Origin: Streptomyces sp. CB01373
Lineage (GTDB): Bacteria; Actinomycetota; Actinomycetes; Streptomycetales; Streptomycetaceae
Direction of reading: 5' to 3'
Length of the DNA: 64,000 nucleotides
Assembly (NCBI RefSeq): GCF_002803075.1
Contig: NZ_NNBK01000012.1
Coordinates: 372,001-436,000 of the forward strand
Shown here: positions 51,754-61,182 of the stretch, piece by piece
How the letters are laid out: each line of letters begins with the position of its first letter
Numbering within the stretch: the first letter of the stretch is position 1
Translations under genes and position numbers: made by a program
Notes under the pieces: model-generated
What the model saw: the letters and a program-made list of their open reading frames with translations, nothing else
Database searches by the model: none
Told to the model about the DNA's origin: nothing

Positions 51754-53841
51754 ATGGCTGAACAGGGAGCGCCCGCCCTGTCACTCCCGGAGGACTGGCC
51801 CGCCCGCCCGGATCCCATTCTGGCGCTCAACGGCATGGGCACCTTCGACTGGGACCTGGACGCCGGGCTCGTGCACCTGGACGCCCAGGCCCACCGGATC
51901 TTCGACCTCAGCCCGGAGGAGAACGACCGCCGTCCGGGCACCGTGGGCAAGCGGCTGCTGCCGTCCGAGCGCGATCGCCTGGACGCCCTGGTCGCCCGGG
52001 CGATGAAGGAGGGCCGCCGGAACTACGGCACCTACGTCCGCCTGCGCCTGCGCGACGGCGGCCTGCGCTGGGCCCACGTGCAGGGCTACATCCAGCGCGA
52101 CGGGACGGGCCGGCCGAGCAGGATCACCGGGATCCTCCGCGACGCCTCCGAGGAACTCGGCGACATCGCCGCCCGCCGGGAGCGGGCCGCCCAGGCCGCG
52201 GCCCGGCGCAGGCAGACCAACGTCGTGGAGGCCGCCACCGCCGCCCTCGCCCACGCGCGCACCGTGCAGGACGTCATCGAGGTCGTCAAGGACTCCCACG
52301 GACTGGCACTCCTCGGCTCCAAGAGCCTGGTCCTCGGCCTGGTCGAGGCCGGCCGCATCCGGCTCGTCGCCGAGGGCCCCGAGGGCTCCTCCGTGCCGGG
52401 CACCCGCGTCACCCGGATCGACGAGCCCTACCCGATGAGCGAGGCCGTGCGCACCCTCAGCCCCCGCTTCATCGAGTCCCCGGAGGAGTTCGCCGAGCGC
52501 TACCCCATCCTGTGGCCGCGCATCACCGGACTGGACATCACCTCGGCGGCCTATCTGCCGCTGATCGCCCAGGCGCGCCCGATCGGCGGAATGGGCCTGC
52601 TCTACAGCGACCGCCGCGGCTTCACCCCGGACGAGCGCGACGTCCTGATCGCCCTCGGCAGCAGCATCGCGCAGAGCCTCCAGCGGGCCATGTTCTACGA
52701 GCAGGAGAAGGACCTCGCCCAGAGCCTGCAACAGGCCATGCTGCCGCGCACCATCCCCAGCGTGCCCGGAGCCGACATCGCCGTCCGCTACCGCTCCGGC
52801 TACGCGGGCGGCTCCCTGGGCCGCGACATCGGCGGCGACTGGTACGACCTGATCCCGCTGCCCGGGGGCCGGGTCGGCGCCGTCATCGGCGACGTCCAGG
52901 GCCACGACACGCACGCCGCCGCCGTCATGGGCCAGCTCCGCATCGTGCTGCGCGCCTACGCCGCCGAGGGGCACGCACCGGCCACCGTGATGGCCCGCGC
53001 CTCGCTCTTCCTGCACGAACTCGACACCGACCGCTTCGCCACCTGCCTGTACGCGGAGGCCGACCTGTCCACCGGCGTCGTGCAACTGGTCCGGGCCGGG
53101 CACATCGACCCGCTGGTCCGGCACAGCGACGGAAGCTGCCACCTGATAGGCGTCGACGGGGGGCTGCCGCTCGGCCTGTCCGCCGAGTTCGGCAGCCTGG
53201 AGTACCCCGTCGGCACCATGGAGCTCGACCCCGGTCAGACCCTGGTGCTGTGCACCGACGGCCTGGTCGAACAGCCCGGCGCCGACCTCGACGACGGCAT
53301 GCGGGCGCTGGCGCGGTCCGTCGCCGACGGGCCCGACGACGTACGGGACCTCGCCGACCGGCTGATCACGATGGCCGAGGCGCGCGGCGGCGACGACGAC
53401 GTGGCCCTGCTCGTCCTGCGCCGCCAGGTGCCGGCCGAGCGGCAGCCCGTCGGCCGGCTCCAGCAGTACGTGGCCCCCGGGGACCCCGAGGCCCTCAGCC
53501 GCGCCCGGCACATGATCCGCACGGCGGTGCGGGCCTGGGGCGCCGAGGAGGACTCGTACGAGATCGAACTCGTGGCCGACGAACTGATCACCAACGCCCT
53601 GATGCACACCGAGGGCGCCGCGATCGTCACCCTGCGGGTCCTCAGCGGGTCCGGACGGCGGCTGCGGATCGAGGTCGAGGACTCCTCCAGCGCCCTGCCG
53701 CGCCGCCGCGAACCGGGGGCGGACGGCGTCTCCGGCCGGGGGCTGCTGCTCGTGGACCGGCTCACCGACGTGTGGGGCGTGGAGGCGCGCGGCGGCGGCA
53801 AGTGCGTGTGGTGCGAGTTCGCGGTGCCCGGCGAGAGCTGA
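51754..53841 (+). CDS. PAS-GAF-PP2C phosphatase-ATPase regulator
   Basis: 695 residues, ATG 51754 (AAGGTG). Domains in order: PAS (about 25-135, FDWDLDAGLVHLDAQ), GAF (about 165-325), SpoIIE-type PP2C phosphatase (about 345-560, with DIGGDWYDLIPLP, GDVQGHDTHAA and CTDGLVEQPG metal Asp residues intact), and a HATPase/anti-sigma kinase domain (about 585-695, ELVADELITNALMHTEG, GRGLLLVDRLTDVWG). In Streptomyces such proteins both dephosphorylate anti-anti-sigma factors and phosphorylate them; signal input is through PAS/GAF. Confidence 0.94.
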   Translation: MAEQGAPALSLPEDWPARPDPILALNGMGTFDWDLDAGLVHLDAQAHRIFDLSPEENDRRPGTVGKRLLPSERDRLDALVARAMKEGRRNYGTYVRLRLRDGGLRWAHVQGYIQRDGTGRPSRITGILRDASEELGDIAARRERAAQAAARRRQTNVVEAATAALAHARTVQDVIEVVKDSHGLALLGSKSLVLGLVEAGRIRLVAEGPEGSSVPGTRVTRIDEPYPMSEAVRTLSPRFIESPEEFAERYPILWPRITGLDITSAAYLPLIAQARPIGGMGLLYSDRRGFTPDERDVLIALGSSIAQSLQRAMFYEQEKDLAQSLQQAMLPRTIPSVPGADIAVRYRSGYAGGSLGRDIGGDWYDLIPLPGGRVGAVIGDVQGHDTHAAAVMGQLRIVLRAYAAEGHAPATVMARASLFLHELDTDRFATCLYAEADLSTGVVQLVRAGHIDPLVRHSDGSCHLIGVDGGLPLGLSAEFGSLEYPVGTMELDPGQTLVLCTDGLVEQPGADLDDGMRALARSVADGPDDVRDLADRLITMAEARGGDDDVALLVLRRQVPAERQPVGRLQQYVAPGDPEALSRARHMIRTAVRAWGAEEDSYEIELVADELITNALMHTEGAAIVTLRVLSGSGRRLRIEVEDSSSALPRRREPGADGVSGRGLLLVDRLTDVWGVEARGGGKCVWCEFAVPGES

Positions 53842-53876
53842 CGTGGCGCCCCGCGGCCGCGTGGCACTCTGGACCT

Positions 53877-54740
53877 ATGCCGGAACTGCCCGAGGTCGAA
53901 GCGCTGAAGGACTTCCTGACCGACCATCTGGTCGGCCACGGGATCGTGCGCGTGCTGCCCGTCGCGATCAGCGTGCTGAAGACGTACGACCCGCCGGTCA
54001 CCGCCCTGGAGGGCCGCGAGGTCACCGCGGTGCGCCGGCACGGCAAGTTCCTGGACCTGGAAACCGGCGGCGGCGCGCACCTCGTCACCCATCTGGCCCG
54101 CGGGGGCTGGCTCCAGTGGAAGGACCCGCTGCCCGACGGCGTGCCCCGGCCCGGCAAAGGTCCGCTGGCCCTGCGCGTCGCCCTGGAGACCGGCGCGGGC
54201 TTCGACCTCACCGAGGCCGGCACCCAGAAGCGGCTCGCGGTGTACGTCGTACGGGATCCGGCGGAGGTGCCCGGGGTGGCGCGTCTCGGTCCCGACCCGC
54301 TGGCCGACGGCTTCGACGAGGAGCGGTTCGCCCGGCTGCTCGCGGGGGAGCGGCGGCAGATCAAGGGCGCCCTGCGCGACCAGAGCCTGATCGCGGGCGT
54401 CGGAAACGCCTACAGCGACGAGATCCTGCACGCGGCGAGGATGTCCCCGTTCAAGCTGGCCGCCTCTCTGACGCCGCAGGAGACGCACACCCTGTACGAG
54501 GCACTGCGCACCACCCTGACGGAGGCGGTCGCGCGCTCCAGGGGCCTTGCGGCCGGGCGGCTGAAGGCGGAGAAGAAGGGCGGCCTGCGCGTGCACGGCC
54601 GCACCGGCGAGCCCTGCCCGGTGTGCGGGGACACCGTCCGCGAGGTGTCCTTCAGCGACTCCTCGCTCCAGTACTGCCCGACCTGCCAGACGGGCGGGAA
54701 ACCGCTGGCCGACCGGCGCCTGTCCCGGCTGCTCAAGTGA
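53877..54740 (+). CDS. Fpg/Nei-family DNA glycosylase
   Basis: 287 residues, ATG 53877. Starts MPELPEVEAL with catalytic Pro2/Glu3; RRHGKFLDLE contains the conserved Lys; the H2TH motif is in DQSLIAGVGNAYSDEILHAA; the C-terminal zinc finger is CPVCG...YCPTC. It removes oxidised bases and cleaves the abasic site. The sequence is closer to actinobacterial Nei2-type enzymes than to classic MutM. Confidence 0.92.
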   Translation: MPELPEVEALKDFLTDHLVGHGIVRVLPVAISVLKTYDPPVTALEGREVTAVRRHGKFLDLETGGGAHLVTHLARGGWLQWKDPLPDGVPRPGKGPLALRVALETGAGFDLTEAGTQKRLAVYVVRDPAEVPGVARLGPDPLADGFDEERFARLLAGERRQIKGALRDQSLIAGVGNAYSDEILHAARMSPFKLAASLTPQETHTLYEALRTTLTEAVARSRGLAAGRLKAEKKGGLRVHGRTGEPCPVCGDTVREVSFSDSSLQYCPTCQTGGKPLADRRLSRLLK

Positions 54741-54756
54741 CGGACCGGCCGGCGGC

Positions 54757-55407
54757 TCACCGCGAGTCGAGGGTCACCAGGGGCCGCCCGTCCGCGGTGC
54801 GCACCTCGAAGCGGTCGATCTGCCCGGGATGCATCGTCGTGCCGCCCGCCACCGTGCTGGTGCCCGCGTCGTGCGCGAGGACGCTCCACGTGGTCACGGT
54901 CTGCTCCGAGCCGTCGCGGCCGACCACGACCAGTCGGCAGGAATGGGGACCCGAGCCGTCCCTGACCCGCACCTCCAGATCGCTGCCCCAGTCCCGGTCG
55001 GCGGCTTTGATCTCGGCCCACACACCCGTGGTCGCGTCGGTCGCCGCGTACCGGGCGGGGCCGCCGTGGTGTCCGGCGACGGCGGCCACCGCGGGTCCGC
55101 ACACGGCGAGCACCACCGAGGCGGCCAGACCGTAGAGGAACCGCCGGCGTCCGGCCCGGCGCCGCCGGGCGACCTCGCCGACCAGCCGGTCCAGCAGCCC
55201 CGGGCCGGGCCGGGTCATCGGGTGCACGAAGCGCGGCGTGGCCCGCCGGTACAGCATCAGCTGCCGGGTCGTGGGGCCGAACTCGGTGACGTGCGCCGCG
55301 CAGCGAGGGCACTCCGCGAGGTGGTCCTCGAAGCGGAAGGCGTCCGCCTCGTCCAGCATGCCGAGCGCGTACGCGCCGGCGTCGCGATGCCGTTCCAGGG
55401 ACCTCAT
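54757..55407 (-). CDS. Zinc-finger anti-sigma factor (ZAS type)
   Basis: 216 residues. N-terminal ZAS motif with H-x3-C-x2-C in FEDHLAECPRCAAHV, one membrane helix (about 90-112, FLYGLAASVVLAVCGPAVAA) and an extracytoplasmic C-terminal domain with an immunoglobulin-like strand pattern. It should hold the ECF sigma factor encoded 0.85 kb upstream inactive at the membrane. The same-strand order is sigma, unknown gene, anti-sigma. Confidence 0.9.
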   Translation of the reverse strand: MRSLERHRDAGAYALGMLDEADAFRFEDHLAECPRCAAHVTEFGPTTRQLMLYRRATPRFVHPMTRPGPGLLDRLVGEVARRRRAGRRRFLYGLAASVVLAVCGPAVAAVAGHHGGPARYAATDATTGVWAEIKAADRDWGSDLEVRVRDGSGPHSCRLVVVGRDGSEQTVTTWSVLAHDAGTSTVAGGTTMHPGQIDRFEVRTADGRPLVTLDSR

Positions 55408-55591
55408 GCCGAATCCTCGTGCCTGTGAGTGCGGGTGGGGTTACTCGTTGCTCCCACCCGTACGAGCCCGGCACCGGAATCACTCAGCCGCGTTCCGAAT
55501 CGTAATCAAGACGTTCGGAGCGGCCGGTCCCGCGGATTGGTCGGAATCCGGCCGCGTTCCGAGAGGCCCCGAATCCGGGAAGAACCCGGGT

Positions 55592-56107
55592 CTAGAAGAG
55601 GTGGATGGCCAGATGTCCGAGGGGCAGTCCGAGCTGCCAGGCGGGCGTCCACACCTTCGGTCCCTCGTCCTCGCCGAACACGCTCGCGCCGCCCGGCACC
55701 GCGTCCAGATCGGGCGCGAGCAACTCGGTCTCCTCCAGCCAGCGCCAGGCCGCCTCGGCCAGCGTCAGGTCGGGCGAGGGCATCCCGCGGGCCTCCGCCT
55801 CGTCCGCGAGGCCGGCCATCCGCTCGCACACCCAGTCCTGCCACGGCTGGTCGTACGCGGTCAGCGACAGCCAGGTCTCCAGCTGGGAGACCACCCGGAC
55901 GCGGGAGAGCTCGCCGCCGGTGTCGGACAGGAAGATGGTGAGCGCCAGCGCGTCCCGCCCGGCGCGGAACTCGAACGACGTCGGCGGCATCAGATCGCCG
56001 GTGCGCAGCAGCTCGTCGGCGATGTACTCGGCGTACAACCAGGCCATGGGTACGGCCAGTTCGCCGCCGTCCGGGCCGTCCGTGCTCTCGTGACCTCTGT
56101 GCAGCAT
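55592..56107 (-). CDS. Conserved-looking protein of unknown function between sigma and anti-sigma genes
   Basis: 171 residues, mixed alpha/beta, without signal peptide or membrane helix. Distinct words: AWLYAEYIADELLRTGDLMP, FLSDTGGELSRVRVVSQLE and TLAEAAWRWLEETELL. No known motif is recognised. It lies on the same strand between the ECF sigma and anti-sigma genes (gaps 148 and 184 bp), so it may belong to that regulatory unit. Start could be further in (VPMAWLY). Confidence 0.65.
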   Translation of the reverse strand: MLHRGHESTDGPDGGELAVPMAWLYAEYIADELLRTGDLMPPTSFEFRAGRDALALTIFLSDTGGELSRVRVVSQLETWLSLTAYDQPWQDWVCERMAGLADEAEARGMPSPDLTLAEAAWRWLEETELLAPDLDAVPGGASVFGEDEGPKVWTPAWQLGLPLGHLAIHLF

Positions 56108-56255
56108 CCCTTCCTGCCCTCCTCCGGTGCGTTCTCCTCGCCCGACCCCGGGTCCCGGGGTCCCGCCCCCTGTCGGAACACGGATGAGGACAGCCGATTA
56201 CTCAACAGCGGTCCACGGCAAGGCGCTTTACGGAGGTTTGACCAGGCGGCCGGTT

Positions 56256-56804
56256 TCACCGCAGGTCGGCCGCGTATCCCGGAAGCATCCGGCGCAGGGC
56301 GCGCAGCGCGTAGTACGCGCGGGACTTCACGGTACCGGGCGGGATGCCCAGGGCCTGGGCGGCCTCCGCCACACTGGCCCCCCGGAAGTACACCAGCACC
56401 AGGACTTCACGGTGCTCGGGAGTGAGAGTCTTCACAGCCTCCCGGACGTCGAGCGTCGCGGCGGACCGCTCGGCGTGGTCGGCGATGACCCGCGCGTTCT
56501 CCAGGTCCGCGTCCCCGACCTCCGGCGGCCGGGCCTGCCGGGCGCGGCGCGCGTCGATGGCGAGCCGGCGCGCCACGGTCAGCAGCCAGGGCCGCACCGA
56601 GTCGAAGGCGTCGGCGCGCAGCGCCTCGGGGTGCTGCCAGGCGCGCACGAGCGTCTCCTGGAGCAGGTCCTCGGCGCGCTGGCGGTCGCCGTCGCACAGG
56701 CGCAGCAGCAGCGCGAAGAGCGGTCGGCCGTGCTCGCGTTGCAGCGCGGCGAGCTCGTGCTCGGCGGTCGTCGTCCCGTGCGGGAGGGTGGTTCCGGCCG
56801 TCAT
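56256..56804 (-). CDS. ECF RNA polymerase sigma factor
   Basis: 182 residues from ATG 56804; start uncertain because no strong ribosome binding site is seen, and an upstream in-frame start at 56849 exists. Sigma2: FALLLRLCDGDRQRAEDLLQ-ETLVRAWQH; sigma4: LTPEHREVLVLVYFRGASVA and PPGTVKSRAYYALRAL for -35 recognition. It is the partner of the ZAS anti-sigma factor downstream; a membrane signal would release it. GTTTGAC-like words in the upstream DNA might be autoregulatory but are not clear. Confidence 0.9.
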   Translation of the reverse strand: MTAGTTLPHGTTTAEHELAALQREHGRPLFALLLRLCDGDRQRAEDLLQETLVRAWQHPEALRADAFDSVRPWLLTVARRLAIDARRARQARPPEVGDADLENARVIADHAERSAATLDVREAVKTLTPEHREVLVLVYFRGASVAEAAQALGIPPGTVKSRAYYALRALRRMLPGYAADLR

Positions 56805-57014
56805 GGCCGTATGGCATCGCAGGGGGCCGCGCGGGGACAGGGCGTGCACACGGCTGTGCGACGGACGGTCGATCGGGTCGGCGAACGGTACGACGAACGG
56901 TCCGTCAGGCCCCTTCTCTTACACGAACGGGCCAACGCGGCGCCCATACCGTTTGCGAAAGCCGTCAGATTCGTACCCATTTGTCTGTCCATACGACCGC
57001 CATGGGGTGAACTG

Positions 57015-58178
57015 ATGATCGCACGCAGACAGCAGGTGTCCCTGGTCGTGACGGCCCTCCTCACCGCGGCCGCCGCCTGCCAGGCCCACCAACGGGAACA
57101 GCAGACTCCGCCCGGACGAGCCGCCCCGACCGCCCCGAACTCCGCGAGCGCGCCCGGCGCGTTCACGCTCGTCGCCTCCGGCGGCATCCTGCCGGACGCC
57201 TCGGTGCTGGAGCGGGCCGCCTTCGACGCGGGCGGCGCGGGCCACGACTTCCGGCCGATGCTCGAAGGCGTCAAGGACATCGTCTCCCGGGCCGACCTGG
57301 CGCTGTGTCACCTGGGCACCGCCTTCGGAGCGGGCGCGCCCTACACCGGCGCCCCCCGCTACAAGTCCCCGCCCGAGCTGGCGTCGTCCCTCGCCGCGGC
57401 GGGCTACGACAGCTGCGCCACCGCCTCCGAGCACACCCTGGACGACGGCGCCGACGGCGTCCGGCGCACCCTGGAGGCCCTAGACGGCGCCGGCCTGCGG
57501 CACGCAGGCTCGGCGCGGGGCGAGGGCGAGGCGCGCGGCACCCTCCTCCGGGCCGGACGCGCCGTGGTGGCCCACCTCGCCTACACCTACGGCACCAACG
57601 ACCCCCTCCCACCCGATCAGCCGTGGGCCGTCCGTGTGATCGACGAGAAGCGGATCGTCGAGGACGCCCGAGCCGCCCGCAAGGCGGGTGCCCAGGTCGT
57701 GGTCGTGTCCCTGAACTGGGGCCGGGCCTGGCAGGACGCGCCCGACGCCCAGCAACTGGACCTCGCCCGGAAGCTGACCGCCTCGCACTCCGGCGGCCGG
57801 CCCGACGTCGACCTGATCCTCGGCAGCCATGCCCATGTCCCGCAGGCCTACGAGAAGGTCAACGGCACCTGGGTGGTCTACGGGCTCGGCGACCAGATCG
57901 CAGGCGCCACCACCGACGACAGCGGCCGGCGCAACCCGCGCGCCAACCAGAGCACGCTGGCCCGCTTCACGTTCTCCCCGCCCGCCAAGCAGGGCGGGCG
58001 CTGGGAGGTGGCCCGGGCCGAGTTCGTCCCCGAGGTGTTCGACCTGGACGCCGGCCGGGTGGTGAACCTCGGCAAGGCCATCGCCCGCGGCGCCGACCTC
58101 CAGGGCGTGCGCGACCGGATCCGCACCGCGGTGCTCAGCCGGGGCGCGGCGAAGGACGGGCTCGTCATGGGGGAATGA
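57015..58178 (+). CDS. CapA-family lipoprotein (calcineurin-like fold)
   Basis: 387 residues. An N-terminal lipobox LTAAAAC (Cys21 region) predicts a membrane-anchored lipoprotein. CapA-like segments: FTLVASGGILPD, DIVSRADLALCHLGTAF, AAGYDSCATASEHTLDDGAD, VVVVSLNWGRAW and LILGSHAHVPQAYEKVNGTW. The usual metal-binding NLE and ANNH motifs read HLG and SEH, so phosphatase activity is uncertain. CapA proteins are linked to poly-gamma-glutamate or cell-surface polymer assembly. Confidence 0.8.
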   Translation: MIARRQQVSLVVTALLTAAAACQAHQREQQTPPGRAAPTAPNSASAPGAFTLVASGGILPDASVLERAAFDAGGAGHDFRPMLEGVKDIVSRADLALCHLGTAFGAGAPYTGAPRYKSPPELASSLAAAGYDSCATASEHTLDDGADGVRRTLEALDGAGLRHAGSARGEGEARGTLLRAGRAVVAHLAYTYGTNDPLPPDQPWAVRVIDEKRIVEDARAARKAGAQVVVVSLNWGRAWQDAPDAQQLDLARKLTASHSGGRPDVDLILGSHAHVPQAYEKVNGTWVVYGLGDQIAGATTDDSGRRNPRANQSTLARFTFSPPAKQGGRWEVARAEFVPEVFDLDAGRVVNLGKAIARGADLQGVRDRIRTAVLSRGAAKDGLVMGE

Positions 58179-58186
58179 GGCCGGCC

Positions 58187-58216
58187 GACCGGCCGGGGGA
58201 GCGGGGCCGGCCGGTC
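58187..58216. terminator. GC-rich hairpin between capA-like gene and MarR gene
   Basis: GACCGGCC (58187-58194) pairs with GGCCGGTC (58209-58216); further overlapping complementarity exists. It lies between two convergent gene ends and could stop transcription from both sides. No T-run is present. Confidence 0.45.
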
Positions 58217-58235
58217 GACCGGGGCGTGGGGCCGG

Positions 58236-58733
58236 TCAGTCGACGTCCACGTGCTCGAAGAGGTCGAGCATCTCACCCAGCACGCGCAGGCACGCCCGTA
58301 CCTCGGAGTCCGTCAGATCGCCCCCGACCCGGCGCAGCAGCAGGTGCTCACGGTCCAGCACCGAGGTGATCGCCGCCCGGCCCGCGTCCGTGAGCCGGAT
58401 CAGCGACGAGCGCTGGTGCGCCGGGTTCGGGACGCTGATCACCAGGTCGCGGGCCACCGCGTCGTTCACCATGCGCTGCACGAACTGGCGGCTGATCGCC
58501 TGCGCGCGTCCCATCTGGGGGACGGTCATCGGGCCGTGCTTGTGCAGCAGGTCGAGCACGGCCCGTACGCCGACGGACAGCCCCTCGACGGCCTCGCCCT
58601 GCTCGACCTTGCGCTGCACCCGCCGGTACAGCGGGCCCACCAGATCGAACACCGCGGTGAGGCGATGGCCGAGTTCGTCCGGCGGGAGAGGGGCGTCGGG
58701 CCCGTCGTCGAGGTCGCTGTCGATGTCGCTCAT
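58236..58733 (-). CDS. MarR-family transcriptional regulator
   Basis: 165 residues from ATG 58733 (an in-frame start at 58793 would lie within the operator). Winged helix: LDLLHKHGPMTVPQMGRAQA and ISRQFVQRMVNDAVARDLVI, wing NPAHQRSSLIRLTDAG; flanking helices dimerise. It is divergent from the hydrolase gene, with two near-identical 18-19 bp repeats between, so it likely represses both. Confidence 0.9.
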   Translation of the reverse strand: MSDIDSDLDDGPDAPLPPDELGHRLTAVFDLVGPLYRRVQRKVEQGEAVEGLSVGVRAVLDLLHKHGPMTVPQMGRAQAISRQFVQRMVNDAVARDLVISVPNPAHQRSSLIRLTDAGRAAITSVLDREHLLLRRVGGDLTDSEVRACLRVLGEMLDLFEHVDVD

Positions 58734-58742
58734 CGCACCATC

Positions 58743-58793
58743 ATGACACCTTGGTTGCCAAACAGGTCCGCACAATGACACCCTGGTTGTCAT
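58743..58793. promoter_or_regulatory. Two MarR operator-like repeats
   Basis: ATGACACCTTGGTTGCCA (58743-58760) and ATGACACCCTGGTTGTCAT (58775-58793) are direct repeats, 32 bp apart start to start, each with dyad symmetry (ATGACA/TGTCAT in the second). The second covers the ATG of the hydrolase (58792), and the first ends near the MarR start. They are the natural binding sites for the divergent MarR protein. Confidence 0.75.
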
Positions 58794-59613
58794 GAATGCT
58801 GCTGCGGATCTGCGTTTCGCGCCGTCCTCCGACGGCGACCTCGCCTACCTCGACACCGGCAGCGGGGACCTGGTGGTCCTGCTGCACTCCGGCTGGGTCG
58901 ACCACCGCGTCCTCGACGCGGCGACCTCGGCCCTCGCCGCCGAGTTCCGGGTCGTCGCCCCGGACGTTCGCGGCCACGGCCGCTCCGCCAACGCGACCGG
59001 GCCGTTCCGCTGGGCCGACGACGTGGCCACGCTGCTGCGCCACCTCGACGCCGGCCCGGCGGCCCTCGTCGGTGTCTCGATGGGCGGCGCCATCGTCACC
59101 GACACCGTGCTCGAGTACCCGGAACTGGTCCGCGGGGTGGTCGTCTGCGGTGCCGCGACCAGCGAGTTCCAGTACACCGACCCCTGGGCGCGGCAGACGC
59201 AGGCGGAGTCGGCACGTGCGCTGGGCGCCGGTGACATCGAGGGCTGGCTCGCGTCCTTCCTGCGCTTCGCGCCCGGCCCGCACCGCACCCCGGACGACAT
59301 GGACCAGGACATCCTGCGCCGACTGCGCGACATGGCCCTGCACACCCTGTCCAAGCACACCGCCGACGAGAAGAACTGGCACGTGCCCCTGACCGGCACC
59401 TGGGACCGCGTGCCGAAGATCGGCGTCCCCGTGCTCACCGTCAACGGCGCCCTCGAGACACCCGACCTCATCGCCGAGGCCGAGCGCCTCGCCCGTACCG
59501 TCCCCGACGGCCGCTCCGTCACGATCGAGGGCACCGCCCACTACCCGAACCTGGAGAGGCCGGAGGAGTTCAACGGGATCGTCGCGGACTTCCTCCGCGC
59601 CCTCCCGGCCTGA
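58792..59613 (+). CDS. Alpha/beta hydrolase controlled by MarR
   Basis: 273 residues. Nucleophile elbow GVSMGG (Ser near residue 95), oxyanion segment LLHSGWVDHR, acid in NGALETPDL context and catalytic His in EGTAHYPNLERPEEF. Similar to haloperoxidase/3-oxoadipate-lactonase-type hydrolases. No ribosome binding site precedes the ATG, and operator sequence runs up to it, so the mRNA may be leaderless. Substrate unknown; a MarR-controlled detoxification role is plausible. Confidence 0.88.
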   Translation: MNAAADLRFAPSSDGDLAYLDTGSGDLVVLLHSGWVDHRVLDAATSALAAEFRVVAPDVRGHGRSANATGPFRWADDVATLLRHLDAGPAALVGVSMGGAIVTDTVLEYPELVRGVVVCGAATSEFQYTDPWARQTQAESARALGAGDIEGWLASFLRFAPGPHRTPDDMDQDILRRLRDMALHTLSKHTADEKNWHVPLTGTWDRVPKIGVPVLTVNGALETPDLIAEAERLARTVPDGRSVTIEGTAHYPNLERPEEFNGIVADFLRALPA

Positions 59614-59628
59614 TCCGGACGAAGGACG

Positions 59629-61041
59629 CTAACGCCGGGCCAGCTCCGAGCGCTTGTACGAGTACCCGAAGTAGATCACGCACCCGATCAGGAACCACAC
59701 GGCGAACCGCACCCAGGTCTCCCACTTCAGGAACGTGATCAGCCACAGCGAGAAGACGACACCCAGCGCCGGCACGAACGGCATCCACGGCGTACGGAAA
59801 CCGCGCGGCAGGTCCGGCTGCCGGTAGCGCAGCACGATCACCGCCGTGCACACCACCACGAACGCCAGCAGAATGCCGATGTTGGTCAGTTCGGCCGCCT
59901 CCGCGATCGGCAGGAACCCCGCGATGGCGGCCGACGCCACCCCGACGATCCACGTCACCCGCGTCGGCACGTGCCGCGTGGGGTGCGTCTTCGCGAACCA
60001 CTTGGGCAGCAGCCCGTCCCGGGACATGGCGAACCACACCCGGGTCACTCCCAACATGAACGTGAACATGACAGTGAGGATGCCGATGATCGCGCCCACC
60101 GCGATCACGTCCGCCAGCCGGCTCAGCCCCACCGACTTGAACGCGGTGGAGAAGCCGCTCTCCTTGTTGATGTCCTTGTAGTTCTGCATGCCGGTCAGCA
60201 CCAGGCACGCCGCCACGTACAGCACCATCGCGATCGCCAGCGAGTAGATGATCGCCTTCGGCATGTGCCGCCGCGCGTCCTTGGACTCCTCGGCCGCCGT
60301 CGACATCGCGTCATAGCCGAAGACCGCGAAGAACACCGTCGCCGCACCGGTGAACGCCCCGCCGACGCCGTAGGGGAAGAACGGGTGGTAGTGGGCGGTG
60401 TTGATGTGGAACACGCCGACCACGATCACCACCAGCACCACGACCACCTTCAGCGCCACCACGATTGTCTCGAAGCGGGCCGCGCTGCGAATGCCGAGGT
60501 TCAGCAGCCAGGCGATCAGCAGGCACAGGATCGCCGCGAACAGGTCGACCCTGTGCCCGGCGCCGGTGCCGGGCGCGCCCAGCATCCAGGCGGGCAGATG
60601 CGCGCCCATGTCCTCGACCAGGAAGCTGAAGTACCCGGAGATGCCGATCGCGACCACCGCCACGATCGCCGTGTACTCGAGGAGCAGGTCCCAGCCGATG
60701 AACCAGCCGGCGAACTCGCCGAGCACCGCGTAGCCGTAGGTGTAGGCGGAGCCCGCCTTCGGGATCAGGCCCGCGAACTCGGCGTACGACAGGGCCGCCG
60801 CCGCGCTGGCCACACCCGCGATCAGGAAGGACACCAGCACCGCGGGACCCGCCGTCCCGTTGGCCACCGTGCCGGCGAGGGTGAAGATGCCCGCGCCGAT
60901 GATGCCACCCACACCGATCGCGGTCAGCTGCCACAACCCGAGTGATCGCTCAAGGCGTGGTCCTTCGCCGGCTTCCGTCTCCTCGATGTGTTCGATGGGC
61001 TTGCGGCGGAGAATGCCCTCACCCATCCGGAGCCCGGCCAT
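59629..61041 (-). CDS. APC-family amino acid permease
   Basis: 470 residues from ATG 61041 (GAAGAGGTGAG). About 12 membrane helices; TM1 signature LTAIGVGGIIGAGIFTLAGT, TM6 VFFAVFGYDAMSTAAEESKD and FAMSRDGLLPKWFAKTH, typical of cationic/neutral amino-acid transporters of the CAT/YfnA group. Single gene. Confidence 0.93.
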   Translation of the reverse strand: MAGLRMGEGILRRKPIEHIEETEAGEGPRLERSLGLWQLTAIGVGGIIGAGIFTLAGTVANGTAGPAVLVSFLIAGVASAAAALSYAEFAGLIPKAGSAYTYGYAVLGEFAGWFIGWDLLLEYTAIVAVVAIGISGYFSFLVEDMGAHLPAWMLGAPGTGAGHRVDLFAAILCLLIAWLLNLGIRSAARFETIVVALKVVVVLVVIVVGVFHINTAHYHPFFPYGVGGAFTGAATVFFAVFGYDAMSTAAEESKDARRHMPKAIIYSLAIAMVLYVAACLVLTGMQNYKDINKESGFSTAFKSVGLSRLADVIAVGAIIGILTVMFTFMLGVTRVWFAMSRDGLLPKWFAKTHPTRHVPTRVTWIVGVASAAIAGFLPIAEAAELTNIGILLAFVVVCTAVIVLRYRQPDLPRGFRTPWMPFVPALGVVFSLWLITFLKWETWVRFAVWFLIGCVIYFGYSYKRSELARR

Positions 61042-61182
61042 GCGTCTCACCTCTTCCCGTACGGCAAACGGCTGACGCCCGATCATGATGACCCAGGTAC
61101 CGCCGGGTACGGAAGACGCCACGCACGGATCCGACGCCGCCCGGCGGCCGCCCGCCGCGGTGTCCGGACACCGGGAGAGTAC

